NCBI GenBank assembly: GCA_024734555.1
Contig: JANPWX010000449.1
Span: forward strand, 4,404,500-4,468,499
Source of the DNA: Trochalopteron elliotii
Taxonomy: Eukaryota > Chordata > Aves > Passeriformes > Leiothrichidae
Direction of reading: 5' to 3'
Length of the DNA stretch: 64,000 nt
This document shows, in pieces, positions 1 through 11,350 of this stretch. A program made the translations under genes and the position numbers. The notes below the pieces were generated by a model that worked only from the letters and a program-made list of their open reading frames with translations, was not told the DNA's origin and did no database searches. Every line of letters starts with the position of its first letter. Position 1 is the first letter of the stretch.

Positions 1-365
1 TTTGTGGATACCAAGAATATGATCAAGTAAATGAACGCAAATCTAGTCGTGTCCCACAGACCTGTTTGAAGTAACTCTTTAGTGGTCCCACATATATGAT
101 AGAATGGTTGATTAGTAGAAGAGAGAAGGGAAACTGGTCATGGGAAAAGGAACCATTTCACAGAGAAAAAGCGTAAAAGACAAAAATAACTATAGACACA
201 AAAATATTAATAATTATTTTTAGAGTCTCATACTCCTAATACTGTGATTAACATTTAAACTAACATTAAAATTAAAATTGATAGAGAAAATTTACATTAT
301 ATATATTATGATTATATTCCCTATAAGAAATCCCAATGCAAAATATCTGCTGCAATACAGAATAA
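1..365. other. AT-rich unique sequence
   Basis: Nothing recognisable. The stretch is AT-rich with short A and T runs. No coding signal or repeat family was recognised before the LTR boundary at 366. Confidence 0.5.
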
Positions 366-1484
366 TGTGGAAGAGACAGGGCTTGACCTTGACTGGCTGC
401 TGAGTGCATACCAACCTTCTTCATCACTCCTTTTCCTCAACAGGACAGGGGGAGAAAATACAATCAAAAGTTCATGAGCACATGAATATAGGGAGATCAC
501 TCAGCAGTTACAGTCACAAACAAAACAGACTTGAATTGGGAAAATTTATTAAATTTATTAAATTTATTGCCAGTAAATTAGAGTAAGATAATGAGAAAAA
601 TAGAATAAATTTTAAAACACCTTTTCCCCACGCTCCCATCTTCCTAAGCTCAACTTCCTTTATTCCCGACTGTTCTACCTCTTACCATAAGCAGTGCAAG
701 GAGATAGGGGATGGGGCTCATAGCCAGTTCATAACACCTTGTGTCTCCTGCTGCTTCCACTTCACATTCTTCCCCTGCTCCAGCATAGGATCCTTCCCAC
801 ATGAGGCAGTCCTCCAATAATGTCTCCAGTGTGATTCCTTCCCACAGGCTGCAGTTCTTCACAAACTGCTTCAGCATGGGGACTCCCATGTGGTGCAATC
901 CCTCAGGAAAATCTTCACCTGCATGGGTCCTCACCAATGGGATCCCAGAACCTGTCGGAAAACCTGCTCCAGAATGCACTCCTCTCTGCTTGTCCTGCTC
1001 CAGCCTGCTCCAGCATGACCTCACCACAGGGTCACAGCTTTCTGCAGGATACATCCACCTACTCCAGTGTGGAGTCCTCCAGAGACTGCAGGTGGATCTG
1101 TGCTCCTTCAAGGGCTTCAGGGGCAGAGCTGCTTCACCGTGGTCTGCACCAGGGGCTGCAGGAGCATCTCTGCTCCAGTGTCTGGAGTACCTCCTGTCCC
1201 TCCTTCTGCACTGACATTGGTGTCTGCAGGGTTGTTTCTCTCACACATTCTCACTGCTCTCTCCCACATGCTGTCTTGCAGTATTCTTTTCCCTTTCTAA
1301 AATCTGTTATCCCAGTGTCACTCCCACCATCACTGATGGGCTCAGCCTCGTCCAGAGGCGGGTCTGTCTTGGAGCCAGCTGGCATTGCCCCTGTGGGACA
1401 CAGGAGCAGCTTCTGGTGACTTCTCACAGAAGGTACCTCTACTGATCCCCTGCTGCCAGAACCTGTCCACACAAACCCAATACT
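366..1484 (-). mobile_element. Family A long LTR (endogenous retrovirus), copy 1
   Basis: A long avian-type retroviral LTR lying on the minus strand. Its 5' end (at 1484, reading leftward) keeps the start AGTATTGGGTTTG, one base off the expected TGTATTGGGTTTG. Its 3' end at 366 reads as a degraded ...CCACA. The same ordered blocks recur in copies at 27572-28252 and 60117-60562. The middle (about 700-1200) is GC-rich and made of imperfect units of roughly 35-40 bp built on CTGCTCCAGCATGG-like text. This keeps a minus-strand frame of 153 codons (650-1111) open, with recurring Trp-Glu-Gly and Leu-Glu residues; I regard it as LTR sequence rather than a gene. The polyadenylation region lies at 545-568. 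No clear target-site duplication survives, which suggests an old insertion. Identity as an LTR rests on recall of the family and the three-copy comparison; the exact family name was not checked. Confidence 0.8.
545..568 (-). promoter_or_regulatory. Triplicated polyadenylation signal in family A LTR
   Basis: On the minus strand AATAAA occurs three times (550-545, 559-554, 568-563) at an exact 9-bp spacing, produced by a short tandem expansion. The equivalent site in copy 3 (near 60400) has a single, mutated GATAAA, and copy 2 keeps one AT-rich site near 27720. Confidence 0.6.
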
Positions 1485-4103
1485 ACTATGCAGACAGTTA
1501 CAGTTATATTTAAATATGTACATTTAAATATTCTAATTTTTGACTGATTCATGTAGTCTATGTCCACAGCCCAGGATGCAGTGTATAATACTGCATATAG
1601 GTTGTCTAATACTGCAATAAGGTTGTCTAAAGCATTTCTCAAATGTTATTGAAGGTGAAGTGTAAAATTTCATCTACAGGGCAAAAATACCTTAATTTCA
1701 TATCTCACAATAAGATGCTAGTGAAAGATACAATTCCCATAGGTCTGTGGCTGTGAAAAGGGTTAACACAGGAGCAAATCAAGCATGTGGGAAGAATTAC
1801 AAGTAGTGTGATTCAATGCCTGTGTGACACTGTCTGATCATCTGGACCACATAGTTCATCAGGAGCTCTGAGGGCAAATGGATGTACAAAAAAAAGCTTT
1901 CCACTAGATAAGTCTTTATTAGCTACTCTGAGGCCTTCATTTCATTACCAATAAACATGGCATTTGCCTTCCAAAAAAGCACTTCAACTGATCAAATACA
2001 TATTCTGATTATGAATGAGTTGCATGCAGATACGTTTGCAGATTTATCTACAAGCATGCAGATATAATAGCTTAGTGGCACTTGGGCAATATTGAATATA
2101 GATGATTATTTACATAATTACAGCATCCATGATAGTACTCCCTCATTGCTGAAGAGAACTTTGGGGATTTTCTTGATAACACATAATTCATTTTCTTTTG
2201 GCACTGAAAGGCTAGGTATTCAAGTAGCATGTTGTCAGTACTGTAGATGCTATGCAATTAAAGCTGTGGGGGAAAAAAAACATTTTGATTGATGAAAAGA
2301 AATTTTTGCTGTCACTTTCTCCTTTAAGATGGTGGGACACTTGTGATTAAAAAAGTCATCAAACTCTCCCTGATCATATGATTGAAAAATCTTCATTTGC
2401 TCATTCTTCTAAAAAACTAATGCTGAAGCTGAAACATTCAACTAATTTAAAATTAACCAAGATTTTTCACAGTTCTGCTCTTGGTTTTTGTACTCCTTTA
2501 CTCTTTCATCTTTAGCTAATGTTTTGCATAGTATTATATCAACATACTGAAGGTAAACAATACCACTAGTACTATTAGCATTCAAGGTATCTTCAGTCTG
2601 GACCCCTTTGTACTCAGTTGAATTTTCTTCAAAGGATTTAAAAGCTGCAAGGAAAAGATGTTCTTTGCCTTTCACAGAGATGGAATATATTATTACAGAG
2701 ATTAAGATCCAGAGAGAAGGCTTTGGCTCAGCAAATGGTGTGAGCATAAAATGTAGGACCTTAAATCCAAGATAGTAATTTTTAAAATATCTGTACTTTG
2801 AAGGCAGATTTGTGACAATGATGCCTGCACTCTATCCAGCTTCTAGCTCAGGAGCTTATGGTGCCTCTTCACTGTGTTCTTCCAGTTAGCAACAATTACA
2901 GTGGAAATCTATAACAGAAATATTACAAACATTAGTGGGGGCAAAAAAAACCCACTACTGAGAGAACCAAGAGCATGAACAAGAAGCTGTATCTGCACTC
3001 TCACAGACCAGCTGCACATCTACTGGGCCATAAAACCTTCCTCCCATAGAAAATTCCTCTTTTTCAGACTGATTATGTGCTGCTATCCCCACAGCAGCAC
3101 AGGGGTGAATGATGCCATCCCACGTGGTGCTCCATGGCCTGGTGCCACGAGACTCTATTGGTGTTAGGAATTAATCTTGAAATCAAGATATTCTGTGTTG
3201 CTTCTTCTGTCAGAAAGATTATGTATTGACACTCGCATCAGCAGAAAAGCTTTAAAAACATGGGGTCATGGCCCAAATAGAGACATCTGAACTTCACCTT
3301 ATGGGAGAATTCTTGACAAATAAAATAGTCTGTCCACCACTTTTGCCTTGGGAAGCATATTCAAGTTGAAGAAATATAGACTTATATACCTTTACTCATT
3401 GTTGCAAATGTATTATACTAGGAAGCCACTAGATTTTGCTAGATATTTTTCAAAAAACAGGGGTTGCTGTGTAAAAATTAAACTTAAAATATTATGTTTA
3501 AGCATAAAAAAGGTGATTATATTTTCCCCAAAGGCTAAAAATCTATTCTCAAAGTATGCATTGTGAGAATGGACATTAATAAGGGATTCAAAAAAAGAAT
3601 TTTTTCTAGTAAGACCAGTCTCAATATTTTTTCTCCTCCCATACTAATTTTCTACTGTTTATTTATATTGTCCTTTTGAATTTTATTAACACTTTTAATA
3701 TTTTTTCTTGATCCTTGAATAATAAGTTTTCATGTTTTGTTACATACACAGAGTAACAATATTTTGTTAACATTATTTCTGTAATAGTTTGCATAATAAT
3801 AGTTTACAAAATAAATATATAAATAAAGAGATGCAAAAATCAAAAGACACTTCATCTTGTTGGTCTTGGAAGGATGGAATTTTTAGAAATTTGTTTTTAG
3901 ATTACTAGATAATATTTGTATAAGTAAAAACATCTAGAGTGGATTCTTTATTAAACTTTACTCTTCTTAATTTTCACATACACAAGAATGTGAATCTGTG
4001 AGAGATTACAGAGGTTTTGTTCTAAATTCTAACTTATTTTAATTTCTTACTAATTTCAGTTGTCATTATTTTGTTAAATTTAGTTAACAGATGCAAGTTT
4101 TTT
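1485..4103. other. AT-rich unique sequence, no gene recognised
   Basis: No repeat family or convincing exon was recognised. Short open frames here are spread over both strands and look random. The 3' part (about 3940-4103) could be the untranslated tail of the exon candidate that follows on the minus strand. Confidence 0.4.
3947..3952 (-). promoter_or_regulatory. Possible polyadenylation signal
   Basis: AATAAA on the minus strand, about 150 nt downstream of the stop codon of the exon candidate 4104-4263. The position fits a short 3' UTR, but AATAAA is common in DNA this AT-rich. Confidence 0.25.
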
Positions 4104-4263
4104 CTATTTCTCTGGTGTAACCAAGATCCAAACTAATCGATCAACTTTCACAACAGAATAGTGATGAAATTTGATGGGGGTGTGTGGACAGAAAGCATTG
4201 GATTCATCAAAATCTGTGAATCGGTTCCTGTATTTGATCACGAAGTTCCCGACCGGCAAGTTG
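4104..4263 (-). CDS. Candidate terminal coding exon, protein not recognised
   Basis: A minus-strand segment that looks like the last coding exon of an unknown gene. A good acceptor (TTTTCTCCAG) ends at 4264. The exon begins with the last base of a split codon, then reads 52 codons to a TAG stop at 4106-4104. It starts NLPVGNFVIKYRNRFTDF, continues through a Cys-Pro-His-Thr-Pro stretch, and ends ILVTPEK. It is exon-like because several CpG dinucleotides cluster in it (CCG GTC GGG, TTC GTG, CGA codons) inside flanking DNA almost free of CpG, and because GC content jumps at the splice boundary. The residue mix (Tyr, Trp, His, Cys, charged residues) resembles a folded protein. A possible AATAAA lies about 150 nt downstream. 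I do not recognise the family and no upstream exon was identified. Alternatives are a processed or decayed pseudogene fragment, or chance. Confidence 0.4.
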
Positions 4264-6213
4264 CTGGAGAAAAGACAACACAAAATCAATTTAAAATATT
4301 ATTTTCTAATCATTATTTTAATCAATATCTTTGATTATGTTTCTTAACCAATCTTTCATATTATTAATGGCAGTCAGTCTCAAATTTAACAATTTTCTTA
4401 GTTTTACATCTATTTTAGATTTTTTAAAATACCATTGCATATCAGATCTTGTTCTGCAAAAGCGACCCACAGCTAAGTGTCACTGCCCTGCCAAATAATT
4501 TCATCATTGCTTTTCTAAAAGCATTTAAATTTATTATATATCTTGCTTTAATAGACAGATGAGAGGAAGAAAATTATAAATTGTCTGACACTTTCATGCT
4601 ATTTAAATGCATACGTAACTCAATACATCAATCTTCAACATTTTGGCTATTACTATTATGGAAAATGCTAGAAACTCTGAAGGGGGAAGGAAGAACAGAA
4701 AATCTTACACAGGCCAAATAAGTGTGTGCTTCAGAATGGCAGCAATTTCACCTGGCTGTACTGTAGATTCATACAAAGCAAGAATAAAGAACTGTTTTCT
4801 CATTAGTTTGTATTTTTAAACTTCAAAACCCTTGAAGAACTGTCGACAAAAATGTGTAAGACTTGAACAAAAGCCAGAATTGCCATCACGAGCCATGAGA
4901 AGATGACAGGTTAATGTCCTTCTACATGTGTGTTAATATACTTGAATAAAGTTTGGTAGAGCTTTGTCTCCTTAGAGTTATATGTTCAAATAATTTAGTT
5001 GGATGAACTTATGCCTGCTCACATTATGTAGCTGACAGACTCATAACTGCTGCTTATATTAGCTGATTGCAAAATGGGGAAATCATGGCCTAATTTCAAT
5101 TAAAAGACAGAGAACATTCTTTGGGAAAATTCATTTTAGTCTCTTTTAAAAATGCATTATGCCTTCTGTCTCGTTTGGAGCTGAATGATCATTTTATTAC
5201 CAGATGGCTTTAGTACTGTATCACTGATATCATGTAAATAAGGAGTTCAAGTCCGTGAAACTGGTGTTTCTTAGAGGGAATTTTTAATTTTACTCTTTAA
5301 TAACAAGTTTATATCTTTATTTCTTAAATCTAGATATTTCACCTTATAAAGACTGGTACTGTTTGAAGGCACTGGAAAGCAGTAATTCAAATGCCAGTGT
5401 CATTTCAAACCACCAAGACCTTTACTTGCCAATTCTTCACAGAATACTTTTTCACAATACTGCACATAGCAGACATCAAACTCCTCTTTTTATTGAATTC
5501 AGTGCTGAAAAGCCAGCTGATCTCAGCAGCAGAAGGTTAGGTGTCATCTTTTCCCAGACAACTGGAGGAAACTGCATAGCTGGAAAGTCAGTCTTGCATT
5601 CTCACATTTAAGAATTTTCTAATTAATTTAGTATTGCAACCAAACATATTTTGTGTGCTAGGGTCTGTCTATCAGAATGTATACAATTATTTCTTTAAAC
5701 AAGTATGGCGCTATTTCATTTCTGTTTCTGGATTCAAGATTTACTGCTTTGATTTAGCTGAAAGCTGTACTTATTGCAGTACTGTGAAACCTGAAAAGCG
5801 TGTCTGTTCACATTGTGCTGTCTCATTTAAGGTTTGAACTGATGCACCTCTTTGTACCGGAGAGCATCAGTGCTCTTACCAAAAGCAAATTTTTGTTCTG
5901 AGGGGCTAAAAGGTAGTTGCTGTAGGTATTCATAAGGAAAGATCTAATTTTGCAATAGTTTCAGTTATATCTAAAGGACCAAAATTTTACTGTCTAGGGT
6001 TCTAGAAAATGAGAACACCATCAATGTAAATTGTATTAATCAAAGATACTGAACATGACAACTAAACACAATTAAAATTCTTTGTTCCCAAACAAACTTG
6101 ATTTCCAACAAAGTAAAGACGAAAATACCTGCAATTGACTGAAGATTCTCATCAAAACCTGTTTTTATGACTCCAGGACGTAAACTTTGAGCCACTATAT
6201 TATTTGCACTTCA
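4264..6213. other. AT-rich unique sequence, no gene recognised
   Basis: Would be intron or upstream flank if the exon candidate to its left is real. No repeat family was recognised. Open frames of 60-80 codons occur but have no supporting signal. Confidence 0.4.
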
Positions 6214-6218
6214 CCTTA

Positions 6219-7046
6219 TGTCTTGGTTTGGCAAGACAGATATCTGCCAGGGAAAAGCTGGAGTTCCCTTGGAATGGAGAATGTAACCCCTCCCTTCCAA
6301 ATTATTATAATTTTGCAATTAAAGGCTTTTCAGGCAAAGATTTGGGAATAGGAGTAACAGTTCTTTGATAGAAATATTAAAAATACAAATGCAGTAGTAC
6401 AAAAAACAAGCAAACAAAGCAAGCAGAAAGTCCTAGAAACCCTGACAGAGTCAGAAATACAACCTGATGCCATGCTGGTCAGGGTGTTGGAACCAGTCCA
6501 AAGTAAGCCCTCCTGGAGTGGCAGATGTTGTTGGAGTAGAGATGGTCCTTGTAGAAATAAAAGGGTCCAGTAATGGAGAGATGAGTCCAGTCTTCCTTCA
6601 GGAATCCAGTGGAAAACCAGTGTCTGGTGTTCCTATGTCTCAGTTTTTATCTGGGTAGGAACAGTTTGGCTCCCTCCACTGGGTGGAGCATCTCACAATG
6701 GGATGATGTAATGTGTCGTGTCATGTCATTGGTGAGCCTTAATGGCCCAGAACCAGAAGGTATCCCCGTGGAGGAGATAAGGAACGCTGAGATGATGTAG
6801 TGTGTCATCTCATTGGTGAGCCTTAATGCCCCATTACCAAAAGATATCCCCCAGAGGGTGGGAAGAGATAAAGAACATTGCCCTACCTGGTTTTAACAGC
6901 TGGCCCTTTATAAGAAGGCAGCCACCCCACTTCTCCCTGGAGTTACAAGAGATAAGAAGAGATATTTCCCCTGGAGTTACACCTCCCCAGCCGGTTTCAA
7001 CAGATGGAATAGAGTAAACATTTTTGGGTCACATAACCCCAAGACG
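6219..7046 (-). mobile_element. Family B solo LTR (endogenous retrovirus), copy 1
   Basis: Starts TGTCTTGGTTTG on the plus strand and ends ...CCCAAGACG, where the last base has drifted from the expected CA. It is flanked by CCTTA (6214-6218) and CTTTA (7047-7051), a 5-bp target duplication with one mismatch. It shares ordered blocks with the LTR at 31734-32284: GACAGAGTCAGAA followed by TACAACCTGA, and the GGGTGGAGCATCTCAC block. I place it on the minus strand by that homology; a minus-strand TATAAA lies at 6912-6907. It is longer than the other copy partly because of an internal 89-bp tandem duplication (6702-6880). No internal retroviral genes flank it, so it is a solo LTR. Confidence 0.8.
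6702..6880. repeat. 89-bp tandem duplication inside family B LTR
   Basis: Two diverged units begin GATGATGTAATGTGTC (6702) and GATGATGTAGTGTGTC (6791). Both continue through TCATTGGTGAGCCTTAATG, a CCAGAA/TTACCA block, a TATCCCC block and a GAGATAA block. The second unit differs by several substitutions and small gaps, so the duplication is not recent. Confidence 0.75.
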
Positions 7047-7051
7047 CTTTA

Positions 7052-7284
7052 TAAGAGTCAGAATGCCTCCAGTTATTCACACACATTCTAAACTACTATG
7101 TCCCTTCTTTAATCTATAAAAATCTTGGAACCGTGAAGCATGTACCTTTTTTTCTAAATTTTTTCTAACTTTGTAGGCACATGTTTGCATTTCATCTGTA
7201 TTTGTGTGTGCTAAATGATATCTTTCACTTCCTGTCTTTAACCCTGGTGGAGTCAGGCATGAGGGATATGGATTAGGTGAAGAA
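7052..7284. other. Short unique spacer
   Basis: AT-rich spacer between the family B LTR and the rearranged CR1; nothing recognised. Confidence 0.4.
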
Positions 7285-7393
7285 TAAAGCAAAGACCTAG
7301 AATTTTAGGAAAGCAGAGCTCCAGGTCTTTGCAAAGTTAGCCAAGAAGACCCCCTGGGAAGTCCCCCTCAGGGAGAAGGGAGCAGAATAGAAT

Positions 7394-7455
7394 GGGAGAT
7401 CTAAGGACAGAGAGAGAGATTTAAGGACAGAGAGACAGTGGGAGATTTAAGGACA
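7394..7455 (+). repeat. Triple short tandem repeat within CR1
   Basis: The block GAGATYTAAGGACA occurs three times (from 7396, 7416 and 7442) with AGAGAGA filler between. An ordinary CR1 has this block once, so the copy carries a local expansion by slippage. Confidence 0.7.
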
Positions 7456-7733
7456 TCTTCCAGACAGCGTAAGAGCTAGTGATCTCCAGATGTAAGCAAT
7501 AAGGGACGGAAGATAAGACTGGCATAATGAGGCAGACTGACCACCTTTCTGGTCAAACTGAAGGGAGACAAAGAAACGCACATGCAGAGGAAACGGGGAC
7601 AGGTGTCCTAGGAAGAGTTAAGGGACACAGTAGTTGTGAAGGAATGGGATCAGGAAGGCCAAGGTGGGACTGGAACTGACCTTGTCAAGGGACGTAAGGA
7701 ATAATATGAGTGGCTTCTATAGCTATGTCAGGC

Positions 7734-7945
7734 AAGATTTCCCTTGTGGAGCCATGTTGTCTTAAATTGCTTGCCTCTCCTCCATGTGCCTGAGCACATC
7801 TTCTAGGAGAAATGGTTCCATGATGTTTCCATGCACAAGGCAAGTAGTTCACAGGGTCCTCCTTTCTATCCCTTTAGAAAATGGGTGTAGTGCATCCTGT
7901 TTTCCCACCCCTGGTGGTTTCACTTGACTACCTTGACTTCTCGCT
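7734..7945 (-). mobile_element. Inverted CR1 reverse-transcriptase block
   Basis: Read on the plus strand this segment matches the reverse complement of CR1 ORF2 reverse-transcriptase DNA, starting AGATTTCCCTTGTGGAGCC and running through TCCTCCATGTGCCTGAGCAC and GTAGTTCACAGGGTCCTCC. It sits between two plus-strand parts of CR1, where the forward reverse-transcriptase palm would be expected. Confidence 0.75.
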
Positions 7946-8768
7946 CATTCATCAATGGCATAGACGGTATGAGTGAACACTCTGCAAATTTGCAGATGAC
8001 ACCAAGATGAGTGGTGCAGTTGACATGGCCAAAGACTGGGATGCCATTCAGAGGGACTTGGATAAGCTCAAAAGGTGGACCCATGAGGATCCCAAGATAC
8101 TCAACAAGGCCAAGTGAAAGGTCTTGCATGTAGGTTGGGGTAACCCCCAATATTCATCCAAAATGAGAGATAAAGGAATTGAGAACAGTCCTAATAAGAA
8201 GGGCCTGGGGATTCTGGACATGAGCTGGGGATGTGCACTGGTGCCCAGAAAGCTAGATGTACCCTGGACTGCACCAAAAGAGGAGTGGCCAGCAGGTCAA
8301 GGGAGCAGACTTCCCGGAGCAAGTCCTGAGAAGGTCCACAAAGATGACCAGAACACTGAAACAACTCTCCCAATATGAATGGCTGGAAGAGCTGGGGCTC
8401 TTCAGCCTGAAGAGGAAAAGGTTTGCGAAAGACCTTCCAACAAACTTTACCTAAATGGGGCTTCAAGATAGGTGAGGACAGGCTTTTTAGTAGAGCCTGC
8501 TGTGACAGGACAAGGGGTAATGTCTTTCAAACCAGAAAAGGATAGATTCAGACTAGATAAGGAAATATTTTTTACAACAAAGTTTGAGAGACGCTGGAAA
8601 ATGTTACCAGAGAAATAATGAATATTCCATCCCTGAAAATACTCAAGGTCAGATTGGATGGAGCTTTGTGAGCAACCTGGTCCGGCTGAGAATATCCCTG
8701 CTCATGGCAGGGGGGTTGGACTAAATGATTTTTAAAGATCCCTTCCAACCCAAACTATTCTATGATTT

Positions 8769-11267
8769 ACTTGAAAACTTTGAAGCTTTGCTGGGTTTTA
8801 TTAATACTTAGAGACATATTATATATTTTAAAACTTGCTGCCCTCAGATATGACAGTGCTTCAATACCCTATCACATCTTTTGAAAAAGGACTTTGTTGT
8901 AGTTCAAAGCATATTATCTATTAAGTATAAATGCAGTGAACTGAAAAGAAAGAACAAATATTTTCAATTAATTTAATATCATTATGTAGAAGGGCTTAAA
9001 AAAATCCCATCCTACAGAAAAAGTGGGTTTGAATTAAATTATTTCTGTATTTTTCCACCACCATTACAATTCCTGTCTTGAAATGTCATTATCATTGATG
9101 CCAAGTTATTACAGTTCAGGAGTTATGTTTCTACAGATATCACTCCATTCAGTTTTAATGGTATGAGTATTCTTGGTACTCTCATAACTCACATCAACAT
9201 TAGGCAGGTTCAATTGACTCTATAGAAATCTATTCTTGAAGCATATTTGGCAAGCAAATAACTGAAGTTTGGATCTTCATTGATTGAGCCGTATTTTGGT
9301 TTTCCATAAATAATGCAGACTTGAATTCAGCTGTGATCAGCAATCAGTATCTTGCAAGTTTGTATTTCAGATGGCTTACCATGTCCAACTAAATGAAAAT
9401 ATAAGCAAACAACATGGCCCTTTCTGGTAACACTTTCTCTGTAAAATAATTTTTAGCTGAATATTCACATCAATGACTTAAACCTGTTCATTGTCTCATA
9501 AACTCCTTTTCAAAAATAAAAAAAGGTGTAATAAATAAACATCAGAATTATTAGAATTATTACAATGAATGTCCAACAATACTGTTGATTCCAGTAAACA
9601 CATTTTCAGAGTTATTTCAATGTGTCACACCTGCTATTCGAACACATCGATCCACTGCACAAAGATTGGTCTAAGGGCACTTTGAATTCTTACTTCCCTG
9701 TAATATCAGAGGAAACACTTGAGGAATACTATTGGAAACCATCTGGCAGCAAACAACTAGGAAAAATTAAAAAGCCTATTTTTGGTCCTGAGTCCCCTTT
9801 TAGTGTCTGCTCTCTGTTCATGTTGTTCACCCAGCTGCCAACTGGAACAAAATGTACTGCTGCTATTCTGGGGTTCCAAACAACATGTTTAGGAGGACAG
9901 AAATCATAATTCAAGATTCTGCAGCTGAAGGTTTTTTGAAAATTTTAAGGCACATAACACTTTAACTTTGTAATAATCTCTCACAGTTTGGTAAATAAAA
10001 AATATTTTAAAAATTGTTGGGCAAAACAAAATATTCCTGTTTCTGAACAGAGCTCTGAAAAGTTTAAAGTGATTTCAAGATTGAAAATGAAAGGTTTAAT
10101 CAAGAAGTCCAAAAGAAAACACCTAGATAACCCATTACAGTTTTAGAGAGGATTTAAAATAGCAATAATGTTTTTTACAGAATTGGCATCAGTTATTACA
10201 ACACATCAAGCTTACAGTATAAGAAAATTTAGGAAAAGTGTGTTTTAGGGAAAGAGGTATCTCAGAAGCAGCCAATCTACATTGTTTCAGAATACTGCAA
10301 GTTTGGAAATACATAGTCATCTTTTAGATAATGCTTGTATTTTGAGCTATATATCTTTGCAAGACTCAAATTTCTCTTGTTCATCATACAGCTCTTGTAC
10401 TAATCATCCCCAGAAATATCAAACTTCAGTAAAACTCAGTCCTTCTGTTTGCATTGCAAAATTCTCAATGAAGAGAAGCAAATGAGTGTGGATCTTGTTG
10501 AATGTTTCTGAGTTCTAAGCAAATTATATTAGAACTCTGTTTATGTTAGTAAACAAAATGAGCTGGGACCATCCTGAAGGCAAGTATCAGAAGAGGGAGA
10601 CTTTCATGATGAAGTCTTTTCTGTCCTCTCACTAAGATGGCCTTTTACTTATTTTTCCATCAGGAGCAGACCTTGGCTAGTGCTATCCAAAGTGGCCCCC
10701 TTGGCTGTGTCTGTGTGAGGAAGCCCAGGACAAAACCATACCAACATGCTAAAACAACAGTATCAATGTAGATAATCACAGTGCTTGGTCTGGTTTAGTT
10801 TTCAAAGTATGGGCTGTGAGCTCACCTGACTCCAAGACAATGGGAGAGCTCACAAAAAGGAAAAGATCAACCATACAAAAGCTGGCAAAAAGCCTGCCCA
10901 GATCTGTAACACTTGTCTGAACTGACTAAGCTGCTTTCAGATGCAAATGCTGTTTCTTGACAAGTAGAAAAGGCTAGGGAGCATTCCCATGTACTGGACC
11001 TTGATCATTCATCCAATGAAATCATTCACATGGTCCCCGGAAAACTGTTTTTTGATCTAGTCCAGTATCTTCCACAAAATCACTGAACAATTCTTGGGCA
11101 CAACACAGAGTCTACAATGGGTAAGGCATCATTCTCAACAGGCAGAAGATTAAGAGGATTTTAGGCGAGTACAGAGTGTTCTGTTCTGATTGACCTCAAC
11201 ACCCAAGAGCAAACCAGCATATGACAAACTGGTTTAGATAGGACTAAATTGTCACTAGAATTAATAT
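8769..11267. other. AT-rich unique sequence, no gene recognised
   Basis: No repeat family or convincing exon recognised. An open frame of about 95 codons at 9622-9909 has an overlapping antisense frame and no splice or base-composition support. Confidence 0.4.
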
Positions 11268-11350
11268 TCATAGAATCTTAGAATAGTTTAAACTATAAAG
11301 GACTGCTATCGACCATGTAATCCAGTTTTGCTCAGAGTAGATACAGTGCA
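11268..11350 (-). mobile_element. CR1 3'-end fragment
   Basis: Begins TCATAGAATCTTAGAATAG, the reverse complement of the CR1 tail, followed by a diverged AAGGAC...CATGTAATCCAG block equivalent to the terminal 3' UTR. Very short and old. Confidence 0.65.

Larger units (their letters stand above)
7285..8768 (+). mobile_element. CR1 LINE copy, 3' end intact, internally rearranged
   Basis: A decayed CR1 non-LTR retrotransposon fragment. Part 1 (7285-7722, plus) matches the C-terminal endonuclease region and linker of ORF2; near 7660-7725 it still translates to a linker motif ending NNMSGFYSYV. Part 2 (7734-7945) is CR1 reverse-transcriptase sequence in the opposite orientation. Part 3 (about 7948-8768, plus) resumes with the catalytic FADD box (7989-8000), the following AIQRDLDKLKRW-like segment, the ORF2 C-terminus and the 3' UTR, ending in the CR1 tail ATTCTATGATTT. 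Frameshifts and stops make it inactive. Identification relies on recalled CR1 ORF2 and 3' UTR features. Confidence 0.9.

Noticed and set aside
650..1111. 153-codon minus-strand open frame
   Set aside because: Lies in the repeat array of a family A LTR and has a parallel in copy 2; treated as LTR sequence.
801..1419. Plus-strand open frames of 137 and 160 codons
   Set aside because: Antisense shadows of the GC-rich LTR array.
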